Origin: Prochlorococcus marinus str. MIT 9107
Lineage (GTDB): Bacteria; Cyanobacteriota; Cyanobacteriia; PCC-6307; Cyanobiaceae
Direction: 5' to 3'
Assembly: GCF_000759855.1 (NCBI RefSeq)
Contig: NZ_JNAI01000003.1
Span: 1 to 64,000 of the forward strand
DNA: 64,000 nt
Under the pieces are notes generated by a model that did not search any database, was not told the DNA's origin, and saw only the letters and a program-made list of their open reading frames with translations. Below, piece by piece: positions 14,631-23,239 of this stretch. The first letter of the stretch is position 1. Every line of letters starts with the position of its first letter. The position numbers and the translations under genes were made by a program.

Positions 14631-14781
14631 TTTGATAACCTCCCTTTAAATGAATTTCTAAACAACGAGTAATACATTTTTGATGACCATCTACAATACT
14701 GCATTCAGTAATACATTCAAAATATGAATTAATAGGATCTTTTTCTGTATTCTCGTAAGCAGAAATAAATGAATTATTCAT
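14623..14781 (-). CDS. 52-residue protein with twin CX3C motif
   Basis: Contains ECITEC and, eight residues after its last Cys, CITRC: C-x3-C-x8-C-x3-C within a predicted helical hairpin. This spacing resembles twin-CX3C metal- or disulfide-bonded helical hairpins, but homology to those eukaryotic families is not implied. It overlaps the next gene, whose ribosome binding site lies inside this coding sequence. Confidence 0.65.
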   Translation of the reverse strand: MNNSFISAYENTEKDPINSYFECITECSIVDGHQKCITRCLEIHLKGGYQNE

Positions 14782-15114
14782 AAATTTTTAAATTTATTTG
14801 AAAAAGATATATAGCACGAAATTATAATTAATAATTAACTTTATGAAGTAAATTAGAAAAAATAAGTATTATTTACTAAATTAGGATTTCACCTCATTTG
14901 CCTTAAGAAGGTTTGTAATAATATTCTTCTAAAAAATGGTGGAAAATAACAATTTTAATTTTACGAAGTAAATTCTCTGACTTTCGTTTCTTCCAATTTT
15001 GATTTTTGAATATTAATTTTTTCTAAATTAAACTTTCAAAAAATCAGCATAAAGACTGATTTACTTTTGAATAATTTAATTAGATGATAATAAAATACAC
15101 TTTTAGATTTTCAA
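14782..15114. other. AT-rich spacer, no gene seen
   Basis: About 330 bases containing the promoter of the minus-strand Cys-motif operon and probably that of the plus-strand gene at 15115. Nothing else stands out. Confidence 0.4.
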
Positions 15115-15267
15115 ATGAAATCAGCAACTTATTGGCTTTCGAAAATGTTTGAGAGTATGGCAAATGCTTTCATTCATCCTATAAAGAATGACTTGCCTCC
15201 ATCTATTGGAACACACGCATATAGTAGTATTCCTCTTAAGAGAAAATTTAGACGAAGATATAATTAA
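15115..15267 (+). CDS. 50-residue basic small protein
   Basis: MKSATYWLSKMFESMANAFI then a Pro-rich turn (HPIKNDLPPSIGTHAYSSIP) and a strongly basic end LKRKFRRRYN. It ends 3 bases before the stop of the minus-strand desaturase remnant. The basic tail could bind nucleic acid or lipid headgroups; unassigned. Confidence 0.5.
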   Translation: MKSATYWLSKMFESMANAFIHPIKNDLPPSIGTHAYSSIPLKRKFRRRYN

Positions 15268-15270
15268 GTA

Positions 15271-16377
15271 CTAACTTATTGAAATTAATCTTTCATTTTT
15301 ATTATCCCAAATAATATATTTGAAGCAGTTTGGAAAATCGCTTAATTTTAAGAACTTTGATTGCTTAAGCGAATGACTATTTGCGTTATGACAGGCTATT
15401 AAATTATAGTTTGGGATTCCTTCAGAAAGATGATGAATGCTATGGAATGATATGTCTGCTAAAAACCAATTTAGCAAATTAGGTATATTTAAATTGCTAC
15501 TACCTAAAATTGCACCTTCCAAGATGTCCCAATTTTTTGTATTTTTAGCATATGCATTTTTATAGTTATGTTGGACGAAAAAAATACATATTAGAATAGC
15601 GGCTGATAATGTGGATACTAAAGAATAAAATAACAGGAAAAATACTATTCCCAACCATTTAGACATAAACATCCATCCTGTTATTACTATGACGTTATTC
15701 GTTATTAATTCAAATAGCTCACTAAAATTATCACCGTAATCAGAAAAAGGGGGCTTGACTCTGGATTTGATAGCTAATAATTCAGAAAATTTTCGTTTCT
15801 TAAGTTTGATAAAAGCCTCTTTTACTAAATCATTAGAAAAATTAAGAATTATAATCAGCAATCCTAATCTAGGTTTCAAAACTAAATAATAAAATCCTCC
15901 AGGGAAAAGCATTATCCAATTTCTACTTAATCTGTAAAATAATTGTTCTCTTTTTGAGAGATGATTATAATCCTCAAGACTTATAAAATCTATGGGACCT
16001 TTATAGATTTCCCAATTACCATTATTTCTATGATGAAATGCATGGTCAATTGACCATGATTTTTGAGGAATGCCATTTACTAGGCCAAGCAAAAATCCAA
16101 AGAAGCTGTTTAACTTCGTTTTGTAAAAAGAGAGTTATTACCGCAATCATGCATTAGTGAAAATGTTCTAGATGAAAGTAGCGTTAGAAGACAGAGAATA
16201 GGTCCTAATAAGAAAACTTTAATTAAGAAAAAGAAAGGCGAATTTATTATTTGGTTAGCAATTAACCAAAGAGAGATAATTGGGACTATGGTAGAAGCGA
16301 TTTAAAAAAAAGCTCTACAATTATCTCTTTGTTAGAAATGGCTTTATTAAAAAATCACTTCTTCTTATTTTGGTCAT
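15271..16377 (-). pseudogene. Decayed fatty acid desaturase
   Basis: The main open part (15271-16092, 273 codons) has two desaturase histidine boxes, HAFHH near its residue 18 and HSIHH near 217, but lacks the N-terminus. Upstream, box 1 is found in another frame (SRTFSLMHDCGNNSLFTKRS then stop); one missing A at the CGAAGTT junction separates it from the LNSFFGFLLGLVNG continuation. Further upstream, MTKIRRSDFLIKPFLT and EIIVELFFKSLLP lie in two more frames back to an ATG at 16377. Box 1 reads HDCGN, so its last His is also lost. Multiple lesions indicate a dead gene. Confidence 0.8.
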
Positions 16378-16464
16378 ATTTTTTCTAGTACCTTTTAATG
16401 AAAATAACAAATTTCAAAAAAATATTTATTATTAATTAAGAAGGGCAATTTTTTTGATAAATCA

Positions 16465-16620
16465 CTAAAGAATAAATTCTTTAGACATAGTTCTCAATTG
16501 ATCTAAATTTAATCTCTTTAAGTAATTCTTAAAATCACAAAGAGTCTTCTTTGATTCAGAATCTTTATTCTTATAAAGAAGGCTATTAGAAATTAATTCT
16601 ACAAGATGATCTTTATCCAT
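16465..16620 (-). CDS. 51-residue helical small protein
   Basis: AAGGAG precedes the ATG at the right distance. The product is entirely soluble and helical (MDKDHLVELISNSLLYKNKD, then KTLCDFKNYLKRLNLDQLRT). The register suggests a short helical bundle. No family assigned. Confidence 0.6.
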   Translation of the reverse strand: MDKDHLVELISNSLLYKNKDSESKKTLCDFKNYLKRLNLDQLRTMSKEFIL

Positions 16621-16734
16621 AACTCCTTATAGACCATATTTCCTATTAAAAAAAATAAGGTCTTGAATTCGAGATCATTAAGTTATGTTTTAATAAGATT
16701 ATTTTTAAAAATTATTATTAATTAAATTTTTATT

Positions 16735-16953
16735 TCATAAATTTTTTAAATCTTGCTCTATTTTTTCTAGTCTTTCATTTAATTCTTTTTGTTCCATAAT
16801 TAAGCCTCTCTTATTTTTGTAAGTTCTTTGTTCAAAGGTGAATTCAAATATTTTTGATATGCGACAAAAAAAAACTATTATTGCTACTGCAATACCAAGA
16901 GCACCAATAATTAAAATTGGAGATGAAGGAAATTCATAAAACGGAATAGACAA
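16735..16953 (-). CDS. 72-residue membrane protein with C-terminal coiled coil
   Basis: TTG start; no ATG precedes the membrane segment in frame. One helix (PILIIGALGIAVAIIVFFC) is followed by a basic linker and a heptad segment MEQKELNERLEKIEQDLKNL. If initiation were at that internal Met only a 20-residue coil would be made. The membrane anchor plus coil suggests a self-assembling accessory protein. Confidence 0.55.
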   Translation of the reverse strand: MSIPFYEFPSSPILIIGALGIAVAIIVFFCRISKIFEFTFEQRTYKNKRGLIMEQKELNERLEKIEQDLKNL

Positions 16954-17082
16954 AGTTATTTAATAAAATTTAAGTTTAGCTATCTCTAAATAATAAAAAT
17001 AAGTAATAAATGCTCATTCTTGAGGGAATTTCATAGATAATTATTTTATATATTGTGCAAACAAAAAAAATTAAGGTTTTTC

Positions 17083-17107
17083 TTTAATTTAATTTAATTT
17101 AATTTAA
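17083..17107. repeat. (TTTAA)5 pentanucleotide repeat
   Basis: Five perfect copies of TTTAA in the spacer upstream of the 108-residue gene at 17183. It is the second 5-bp simple repeat in the window. Confidence 0.9.
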
Positions 17108-17182
17108 TTCATAAAAATGAGTAATTGTACAGCTGTCAAAGGAAGAAAAGCTAATAATGATTAAATTAGTAAAAATCTTTTC

Positions 17183-17509
17183 ATGAATAAAATCATTAAT
17201 AAAAATCATAATAAATATGAACCTTGGTTTAAATGGTTAACTAGAGAACTTAATTCTTATGAGGCTTTTAATGATTTCGACTCTGGTAAAAATCCAGAAG
17301 ATGTTGCAGAGGATTTTATCTCTAATAATAGGATTGCTATTTCGCAAGTTTTTGAGAATTTTGATGAAGAAGATAAAGATACACTCGATCAGTTTCTTAA
17401 ATTAACAGAATGTGAATGGCATGTTTTTAGAATTCTTGAAAAGCAAATAGCGTTAAGAAATAATATAAAATTTGTAGATTTTAAAAAAAGAAAAAAAATA
17501 AAGAGTTGA
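17183..17509 (+). CDS. Conserved hypothetical, paralog of 28080-28346
   Basis: 108 residues, soluble and acidic. The core KNPEDVAEDFISNNRIAISQ ... FLKLTECEWHVF aligns with the protein at 28080-28346 (LTPSQIAERFVNENNDGFIE ... FMKLSESKLHIL) with matching spacing. The N-terminal aromatic block PWFKWLTREL parallels WFFWFYEKWE in the paralog. A small helical domain is likely. Function unknown. Confidence 0.7.
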   Translation: MNKIINKNHNKYEPWFKWLTRELNSYEAFNDFDSGKNPEDVAEDFISNNRIAISQVFENFDEEDKDTLDQFLKLTECEWHVFRILEKQIALRNNIKFVDFKKRKKIKS

Positions 17510-17636
17510 TTTTCATTGAATTAGCATATAAATATTTTTTAGATAAAGTTAAATTAACTTAATTTAAATTTTTCTTTAGGATAAATTCAGCTCATATATA
17601 AATTAATTAATATGCTCTTGAATAATCTTTTAATTT

Positions 17637-17972
17637 CTATATAAATTTATTTTTGCCATTACCAGACTTCCCAAATCCTAACCAGATAAACCATAAAATC
17701 CATCCAAATATTGGTATTAAATTTATAAAGATCCATTTCCAATTCTTACCAAAATCTCTGATTCTTCTTATATCAATAGCTATTGTAGGAATAATACAAA
17801 CAATTCCATAAGCATTGAAACCAAAAGTCTTTAAAAATATTGGGATAGTAATGAAATAAATTATCAGATTTGCTAATTGAACATACCACCAGTCTGACCT
17901 TAATGTGAAACCTGTGAAGTCTGTAGCTTTAATCCAAAATTGTTGATATGCATTTAAAAAGTCTTTAAGCAT
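17637..17972 (-). CDS. DUF805 family membrane protein
   Basis: 111 residues with three to four helices. The N-terminal pattern NAYQQFWIKATDFTGFTLRSDWW is a DUF805 hallmark (aromatic-rich, F-x-G-R-x-x-R-S-x-F/Y-W). DIRRIRDFGKNWKWIF also fits the conserved RRLHDxGxSGW block. DUF805 proteins are inner membrane proteins of unknown role. Monocistronic. Confidence 0.8.
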   Translation of the reverse strand: MLKDFLNAYQQFWIKATDFTGFTLRSDWWYVQLANLIIYFITIPIFLKTFGFNAYGIVCIIPTIAIDIRRIRDFGKNWKWIFINLIPIFGWILWFIWLGFGKSGNGKNKFI

Positions 17973-18039
17973 AAATTAAGATTACAAGAATTTAATATTA
18001 TCAATTTGATCTTTAATTTATCAAAATGTTATTTATTTA

Positions 18040-18204
18040 CTAAATAGGATCAAATAGATTCATATCATTTGTATCTTGTTTTGTGATCTCTTCTCGATTT
18101 GGTAATGAACAGAATCCGTCTTTGCAAATCATCTTTTCTTTTGCAATATCTGTAGTCTCCGAGAATGTATTTTTATTATGGTTATTTGAAGATTCTTTCA
18201 GCAT
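18040..18204 (-). CDS. 54-residue protein with CKDGFC motif
   Basis: A polar Asn/Ser/Lys-rich N-terminus leads to MICKDGFCSLPNREE and an acidic end. The C-x4-C loop could form a disulfide or metal site. No membrane helix. Unassigned. Confidence 0.5.
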   Translation of the reverse strand: MLKESSNNHNKNTFSETTDIAKEKMICKDGFCSLPNREEITKQDTNDMNLFDPI

Positions 18205-18283
18205 TTATAATGGAAAAATTAAAGCCAATATTAAATTAATAACTTAATTTATATTGATAGGCAACAAAATTAATATTAATCAT

Positions 18284-18379
18284 TTACTTTTTTTGATTTG
18301 GTAAGTCTCTCCAAAATAGTGCCATTATGTAAATGAATAAAGATATAGAACAAATATAGAGTAAAGAATTTAAATGCAT
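18284..18379 (-). CDS. 31-residue membrane peptide
   Basis: MHLNSLLYICSISLFIYIMA then LFWRDLPNQKK: one helix with a basic C-terminal end, similar in size and layout to the other one-helix peptides in this half of the window. Confidence 0.45.
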   Translation of the reverse strand: MHLNSLLYICSISLFIYIMALFWRDLPNQKK

Positions 18380-18631
18380 GTTTATTTATGAAGGGAATAA
18401 AGCATAATAAGTCTCTCTTTAAAAAAAAGGAATAACTATGAATAGGTAATTGTTTGATTAAGCAATAAGATAAATTCTAATATTTATTTAAGGTTTTTAT
18501 GATTTTCCCAAACTTTCAAAAGTTCAAATAGTTATTTATTAGGAATATATTTAAGATAGTAAAACTTATAAAGCCTTTATATAAATAATGCTAATAAGAA
18601 AATTCTACATTTTTAATTTCTTTTTTGATAT

Positions 18632-18772
18632 TTAGGATGAATCCTTATTTATTTCTTCTAGAGCTTTTCTACCCTCTTTTAGAGTCTTTAAGACTAGTAA
18701 CGATAGAGAAGAGATAATCAGAATGGCAAGTGTAACTAAGGAGATAAGATTGGTATTGACATTATGAGCCAT
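18632..18772 (-). CDS. 46-residue membrane peptide
   Basis: MAHNVNTNLISLVTLAILII then SSLSLLVLKT and a charged helix LKEGRKALEEINKDSS. One transmembrane segment near the N-terminus and an amphipathic tail. No stop or spacing anomaly. No named family. Confidence 0.6.
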   Translation of the reverse strand: MAHNVNTNLISLVTLAILIISSLSLLVLKTLKEGRKALEEINKDSS

Positions 18773-18808
18773 TTAACTGACGTTAATTTGCTGCTGTGAT
18801 TTAGAAGA

Positions 18809-18991
18809 TTATACGTTAGATCTCGAATAAGCAGGAATTAGCATTCCACCATCTTGGTCATCATTATTATCATCATCGAAGCCACCTCCAAGAAGTAACT
18901 CTATAATTACGAGTACAGCTACGGGATAAAAACACCATAATAATGCTGTAAAAGGAATTACTGAGGATGAAGCTGAATACAAGTCTGTCAT
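18809..18991 (-). CDS. 60-residue membrane protein with Asp-rich GG tail (paralog-like to 20133-20267)
   Basis: One helix (ALLWCFYPVAVLVIIELLLG) precedes GGGFDDDNNDDQDGGMLIPA. The acidic run followed by Q-[DE]-G-G-x-L-I also ends the product at 20133-20267. An acidic, Gly-rich C-terminus just outside the membrane suggests divalent metal or protein contact. Function unknown. Confidence 0.65.
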   Translation of the reverse strand: MTDLYSASSSVIPFTALLWCFYPVAVLVIIELLLGGGFDDDNNDDQDGGMLIPAYSRSNV

Positions 18992-19273
18992 ATATAGATC
19001 TTAATCAAGAGAAACAACAATTGTGGATTCCTTGGGTAGTGGTATTATTTATCTCTATAGATATTTTTTAAAACTTTTTCTGTCATACTAATAAACCTTA
19101 GGTATATATTGACATTTTCATACTTGAAGATGAATTTGAATAATAATTGTCTTCTACACTACTAAGAAACTCATAATGACATAATGAATCATGCAATTGT
19201 TATTTTTTATACTTAACAATAATTGTACAATTTTGAATCAAAAACTATTATTTATCTTGATTTTATTAATTCT

Positions 19274-19405
19274 ATGTTTTCTTTCACTTTTGATCCTTTG
19301 GCTGCGATATTTGGTATATCAGGAATTGTAGGCTTCTTTTTCTTCGTTTCTGCTGCTAAGAAAACTTCAAGTATGAATACTAAGCCAAACAAGCAATTAG
19401 ATTAG
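19274..19405 (+). CDS. 43-residue membrane peptide
   Basis: ATG at 19274 is preferred to an upstream TTG at 19223. FSFTFDPLAAIFGISGIVGF then FFFVSAAKKTSSMN: one helix with a basic soluble C-terminus. No family named. Confidence 0.5.
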   Translation: MFSFTFDPLAAIFGISGIVGFFFFVSAAKKTSSMNTKPNKQLD

Positions 19406-19470
19406 AAATTCTCAGTCAGAAAAATAAATTGAGACTTTAAATCTATTATTTTTAAAGGGCTTGTTAATTA

Positions 19471-19641
19471 TTATTTATTCCATTTTCTAGAAATAAACTC
19501 AAGAAAATCTTTTAGGTCCTCTTCAGGACAATTTGTTTGTTTTTGTAAATCAATGCAAATTTGTTTAATATTTTCATATGCTTCTTTTACTGTTTCGTTT
19601 TTCTCGATAACCTCAAAATATTCTTGATCAGTAAAAGGCAT
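19471..19641 (-). CDS. 56-residue helical small protein
   Basis: MPFTDQEYFEVIEKNETVKE followed by AYENIKQICIDLQKQTNCPE and a DFLEFISRKW end. It is soluble and acidic with two cysteines. It resembles a small two-helix protein. Unassigned. Confidence 0.55.
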   Translation of the reverse strand: MPFTDQEYFEVIEKNETVKEAYENIKQICIDLQKQTNCPEEDLKDFLEFISRKWNK

Positions 19642-19645
19642 GATA

Positions 19646-20132
19646 TTAGTTTTCCTTTTGGAAATTATGTATTAACTATATTTTATCTGCATTGACTTAA
19701 TAATAAAACAAGAAAAAACTTTTTTTCTTACATTTTACTTCTCAACCGATAATTTTTTTTAAATACTTTGTTTAACGCCCACTTGCAGTAAAGCCCATCT
19801 TGAAACTCAACAAGAACTCCAGCTTTAATTCAATTACATAAATTGCACCTTTTGGGGAACTTATATTAGCTTGGAATTCAGTAATTTAGCAAATTTACTT
19901 ATTATCTTAATTCCATTGGAATTTGCTTAGCTAACATTCCCAAATAGGCCAACTTTTTATTCCATACTTAATTATTACGCTTGCACTACATTTAGAAGAG
20001 ATTAGAACTTTCAATAGTTCTGATATATTTTTATTTTATTTTTTTAAATAAAAGAAATCTTTATTTTCGAGAATGTATATTTATTTACTGTCTTTTATTC
20101 TTTTTCGTTTATTATTAAAAAAATCTAAATTT
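19646..20132. other. Intergenic stretch with no supported gene
   Basis: Nearly 490 bases. A slightly GC-richer part near 19780-19960 contains the palindrome AATTCCATTGGAATT (19909-19923) but no terminator-like run. No ATG-initiated frame with a ribosome binding site was found. It may hold an unrecognised RNA or a gene remnant. Confidence 0.4.
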
Positions 20133-20267
20133 ATGGATGAGCTTTCTGTATTATCAATTTCTTTATCTATAGCTTCTCTTGGGATATTTTTTTTATTTTT
20201 TGGGTCAAATGATGATGATGATCAAGAAGGAGGTAAGTTGATTAAATTAGCCCAAAGAATTAATTAA
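20133..20267 (+). CDS. 44-residue membrane protein with Asp-rich GG tail
   Basis: ATG at 20133 is preferred because the upstream in-frame ATG at 20073 would add an unrelated second hydrophobic run. MDELSVLSISLSIASLGIFF is the membrane helix; the tail GSNDDDDQEGGKLI repeats the motif of the product at 18809-18991. The stop overlaps the stop of a convergent minus-strand gene by 4 bases. Confidence 0.6.
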   Translation: MDELSVLSISLSIASLGIFFLFFGSNDDDDQEGGKLIKLAQRIN

Positions 20268-20386
20268 TTTAAAGTAAATAGAGCGTTCAATAAAGATTTA
20301 TAACCTATAAAGCCTGCATAAATACAGCTTAGAAAAATAACATAAACTTCAAAAGTTCCAAGTTTTTTCTTCTTTAAAATTTTCAT
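20264..20386 (-). CDS. 40-residue membrane peptide
   Basis: A basic start (MKILKKKKLG) is followed by one helix (VYVIFLSCIYAGFIGYKSLL). The topology is N-in by the positive-inside rule. The stop codons of this gene and the plus-strand gene at 20133 share TTAA. Confidence 0.5.
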   Translation of the reverse strand: MKILKKKKLGTFEVYVIFLSCIYAGFIGYKSLLNALFTLN

Positions 20387-20463
20387 TATTCTAAGTATTT
20401 ACAAGACAATTTTATTTAATCTTATTTCTATTAACATGAGTATTTATTACATTAACCCCGACA

Positions 20464-21336
20464 TTACAGAACTATTAATATCAAGCCAAAGAATAAAAAA
20501 CAAGTAAAAAATATTATTTTTTTAGTAATTTCTCTTTCCTCATTCTTAGCAAAAAATAAAGAAATTACTGGAGATATACTTAATAAAGCCCATCCCACTC
20601 CTATGGGAAGTGTTTTAAATACAATTTGTTGTAGCAATATTCCTAAATTGGTTCCAAGCAATATTGAAACCAAAAATCTTTTTCGTTGATTTTTTTCCAT
20701 TTTTTTTAAGAAAAAATTAATTTTAAATCTTTCTAAAGTAATTAAAAAAATTATTGCACCTAATAATCTAATCTCAGTTGTAAGGAGAGGAGATAAATTG
20801 CTTTGAAGGAAAACTATCCTTGAAAATAGACCTCCTAAAACAGCACATAAAACTGATAAAATAGGAAATGCATAAATCTTAAATTTATTTTTTTCTGAAA
20901 AAGGTGAGTTTCCCTCCTTATAATTATTCCCTTTTTTGAGAATTATGAAAAGCGAAATCGATACAATGATTATTCCAATCCATGATTTGGGTTTTAAATT
21001 TTCATTAATAAAAATTTCACCCGATAAAGCAGCCATTAAAGGAGAAAGAGTTTCTACAGATAGAGTTTTTCTTGTGCCAATTGTTTGTAATGACTTTAGG
21101 TAGAAGGTATCACCTAAACCAATACCTATTATTCCACTAAATAGCAGGATAAATATGTATTTCAATTCAGTTGAAGAACTGAGATTTACAAAAGACGGAA
21201 TAAAAATTAAAAAAGCTATTGTATTTTTTATTAAATTTATATCTATTGCTTTATATTTTTGAGTTTGCGATCGCCAAATAAAGCATGCATAAGTCCAAGA
21301 TGTAGCAGCTCCAAAAGCAGAAAGGATTCCAATCAA
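20464..21336 (-). CDS. EamA/DMT-superfamily transporter
   Basis: 290 residues with ten predicted helices arranged as two five-helix EamA repeats: residues 1-130 ending ENLKPKSWIGIIIVSISLFI, and 150-290. DMT permeases export or import small metabolites (amino acids, nucleotides, sugars), and the substrate cannot be read from sequence. The loop GLGDTFYLKSLQTIGTRKTL matches the helix 3-4 block of the family. Confidence 0.85.
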   Translation of the reverse strand: MIGILSAFGAATSWTYACFIWRSQTQKYKAIDINLIKNTIAFLIFIPSFVNLSSSTELKYIFILLFSGIIGIGLGDTFYLKSLQTIGTRKTLSVETLSPLMAALSGEIFINENLKPKSWIGIIIVSISLFIILKKGNNYKEGNSPFSEKNKFKIYAFPILSVLCAVLGGLFSRIVFLQSNLSPLLTTEIRLLGAIIFLITLERFKINFFLKKMEKNQRKRFLVSILLGTNLGILLQQIVFKTLPIGVGWALLSISPVISLFFAKNEEREITKKIIFFTCFLFFGLILIVL

Positions 21337-21358
21337 AACGAGTAATCTCTAGAAAATT

Positions 21359-21457
21359 TTATTTTATAAATTGAGTTAGTGCTAAAAAAAATACATACAT
21401 AAGAATTAAGACTCCAGGCAAGTACTGAATTAAAGATTTTAAATTATTTATTTTCAT
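21359..21457 (-). CDS. 32-residue membrane peptide
   Basis: MKINNLKSLIQYLPGVLILM then YVFFLALTQFIK. One helix with a basic N-terminus. The size is within the range of tiny photosystem subunits, but neither PsaM nor PetN nor Psb30 matches. Confidence 0.45.
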   Translation of the reverse strand: MKINNLKSLIQYLPGVLILMYVFFLALTQFIK

Positions 21458-21481
21458 GTTTACGTAAAATGAATTTTTATT

Positions 21482-21718
21482 TTAAAAATTTTTTTTTCTA
21501 ATAGGGTATAAACTTTCTAATTTTTTTCTTCTTTGCACTTTTGCATTAATTCTTTCTTCTTTTTCTTTTTTCTTGATTTCATCATTTATCTTATTTTGCC
21601 TGTATCCAAACCAGAGCAGAATCCAAATAAAAGAGGTTATTAAAAGAAGAACTGTATATTGACCAGTCATGGGGAAGCTGGCCTCAGAATATTTAACGTA
21701 AGAAAATATTGGACTCAT
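21482..21718 (-). CDS. Small membrane protein with basic coiled tail
   Basis: 78 residues from 21718, or 62 from the internal ATG at 21670 (MTGQYTVLLLITSFIWILLW). One helix is followed by a long strongly basic helix (KINDEIKKKEKEERINAKVQ). The shorter form begins directly before the helix and is a good alternative. Charged-tail one-helix proteins often interact with ribosomes or photosystems; that is speculation here. Confidence 0.6.
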   Translation of the reverse strand: MSPIFSYVKYSEASFPMTGQYTVLLLITSFIWILLWFGYRQNKINDEIKKKEKEERINAKVQRRKKLESLYPIRKKNF

Positions 21719-21906
21719 TTAATTAAAATAGAGCATAAAAATACCGACTGCGTTGATTTTTTTTAAAAATTCAAAATGACAATAAATTGCTGCTATGTAA
21801 TTTATGGTTTCTTAAGTTTTTATATATTTTTTTATAATTTTCGGGAAGAATCTTTCTAGGTATCACCTTGCTATTATCAGATTAAGGAATATTGTAGGAT
21901 AAGTTT

Positions 21907-23154
21907 TTGGAACCTTTTGATTTAGCAGTTGTAGGCGGCGGTGCAGCTGGTTTTATGACTGCAATAATTGCTGCTGAAAATGGAGTGAAAAGAATAATAA
22001 TTCTTGAGGGGACTTCAAAACTTATGGAGAAAGTAAGGATTAGTGGAGGTGGAAGATGTAATGTAACCAATGCAACATGGGTACCAAATGAACTAGTTGA
22101 GAATTATCCTAGAGGTGGTATTCAGCTCTTGGAAGCATTTAATCGCTTTGCGGCTGGAGATGTATTTGATTGGTTTGAGAAAAGAGGGTTAAAGTTGAAA
22201 ATTGAAGATGATCTAAGAGTATTCCCTGAGTCTAATTCTTCTTCAGATGTTATTGATTGCTTGAGAAAAAGTGCTTTATCAAAAAAAGTGGAGATATTAA
22301 CAAAATTTTTTGTAAAAGAAATTTTGAAAACTCCAGATAATATATTTAATATTTTTAGTCTTAAAAAAGAAAAGGTAATTTCAAAAAATGTAATTCTCTC
22401 AACTGGTGGCCACCCTAGCGGATATAAATTAGCTGCAAATCTTGGGCACAGTATTGTAAAACCAGTACCATCACTTTTTACTTTTTCTACAAAAGAGCCA
22501 AATTTGGAAAAATGTAGAGGTGTATCTATAAAGGATATAGATATTGAAATTAAATTAAAAAATAAGACCTTTTATAATAGAGGTGATTTACTAATTACTC
22601 ACTGGGGTTTTAGTGGACCTGCTGTGTTAAAACTTTCATCAATTGCAGCGAGGGAACTTTTTAGTCAAAAATATAAATTTAATCTAATAATAAAATGGTC
22701 AGTTTTAAGTTTTGAAGAGTTAAAAGAAAAAATTAATTATTTAAGATTAAATAAAGGTAAGGTGAATTTAATAAATAGTAGACCTGTTCCATTATTAACA
22801 AAAAGATTATGGATTTTTTTATTAAATAAAATAGGTCTTGATAAAGAGAAAAAGTGGTCTGATTTAATGGCGGATGAAAGAGATAAAATGATAAATATTC
22901 TTATGAAGGATAAATATATTATTTCGGGCAAAGGTCCATTTGGGGAGGAATTTGTTACTTCTGGAGGCGTAAAAATTAATGAAGTTAGTTTTAAAAGTAT
23001 GGAGAGCTTAATTTGTCCAGGATTATTTTTTTCTGGAGAAGTTTTAGATGTTGATGGGATCACAGGTGGATTTAATTTTCAACATTGTTGGACAAGTGGA
23101 TGGATCGCTGGAATTGCAGTTTCAAAGTTAAATAATAAAGTAACAAATCAATAA
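21907..23154 (+). CDS. BaiN/YhiN-family FAD-dependent oxidoreductase (HI0933 type)
   Basis: 415 residues from a TTG start that places the dinucleotide-binding motif VVGGGAAGFMTAI at residue 8. GGRCNVTN at about residue 49 and DVDGITGGFNFQ near the C-terminus are diagnostic for the HI0933 family. These flavoproteins are predicted NAD(P)H-linked reductases; E. coli YhiN has no firm function. The closing block ITGGFNFQHCWTSGWIAG contacts FAD. Monocistronic. Confidence 0.9.
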   Translation: MEPFDLAVVGGGAAGFMTAIIAAENGVKRIIILEGTSKLMEKVRISGGGRCNVTNATWVPNELVENYPRGGIQLLEAFNRFAAGDVFDWFEKRGLKLKIEDDLRVFPESNSSSDVIDCLRKSALSKKVEILTKFFVKEILKTPDNIFNIFSLKKEKVISKNVILSTGGHPSGYKLAANLGHSIVKPVPSLFTFSTKEPNLEKCRGVSIKDIDIEIKLKNKTFYNRGDLLITHWGFSGPAVLKLSSIAARELFSQKYKFNLIIKWSVLSFEELKEKINYLRLNKGKVNLINSRPVPLLTKRLWIFLLNKIGLDKEKKWSDLMADERDKMINILMKDKYIISGKGPFGEEFVTSGGVKINEVSFKSMESLICPGLFFSGEVLDVDGITGGFNFQHCWTSGWIAGIAVSKLNNKVTNQ

Positions 23155-23239
23155 GTTTATCTTTTTTTATTAAGTATTAGCTGGAAAAAGTTTTTTGGAG
23201 AAAATTTAATTTTAAAGTTTTAATTATTGGTTAAGATTA

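Noticed and set aside
16268-16331. Inverted repeat AGAGATAATTG around the desaturase remnant as an insertion-sequence end
   Set aside because: Only 11 bp, no transposase or target duplication, and it lies within the decayed gene.
17115-17164. 15-codon frame MSNCTAVKGRKANND
   Set aside because: Too short, no ribosome binding site or relative.
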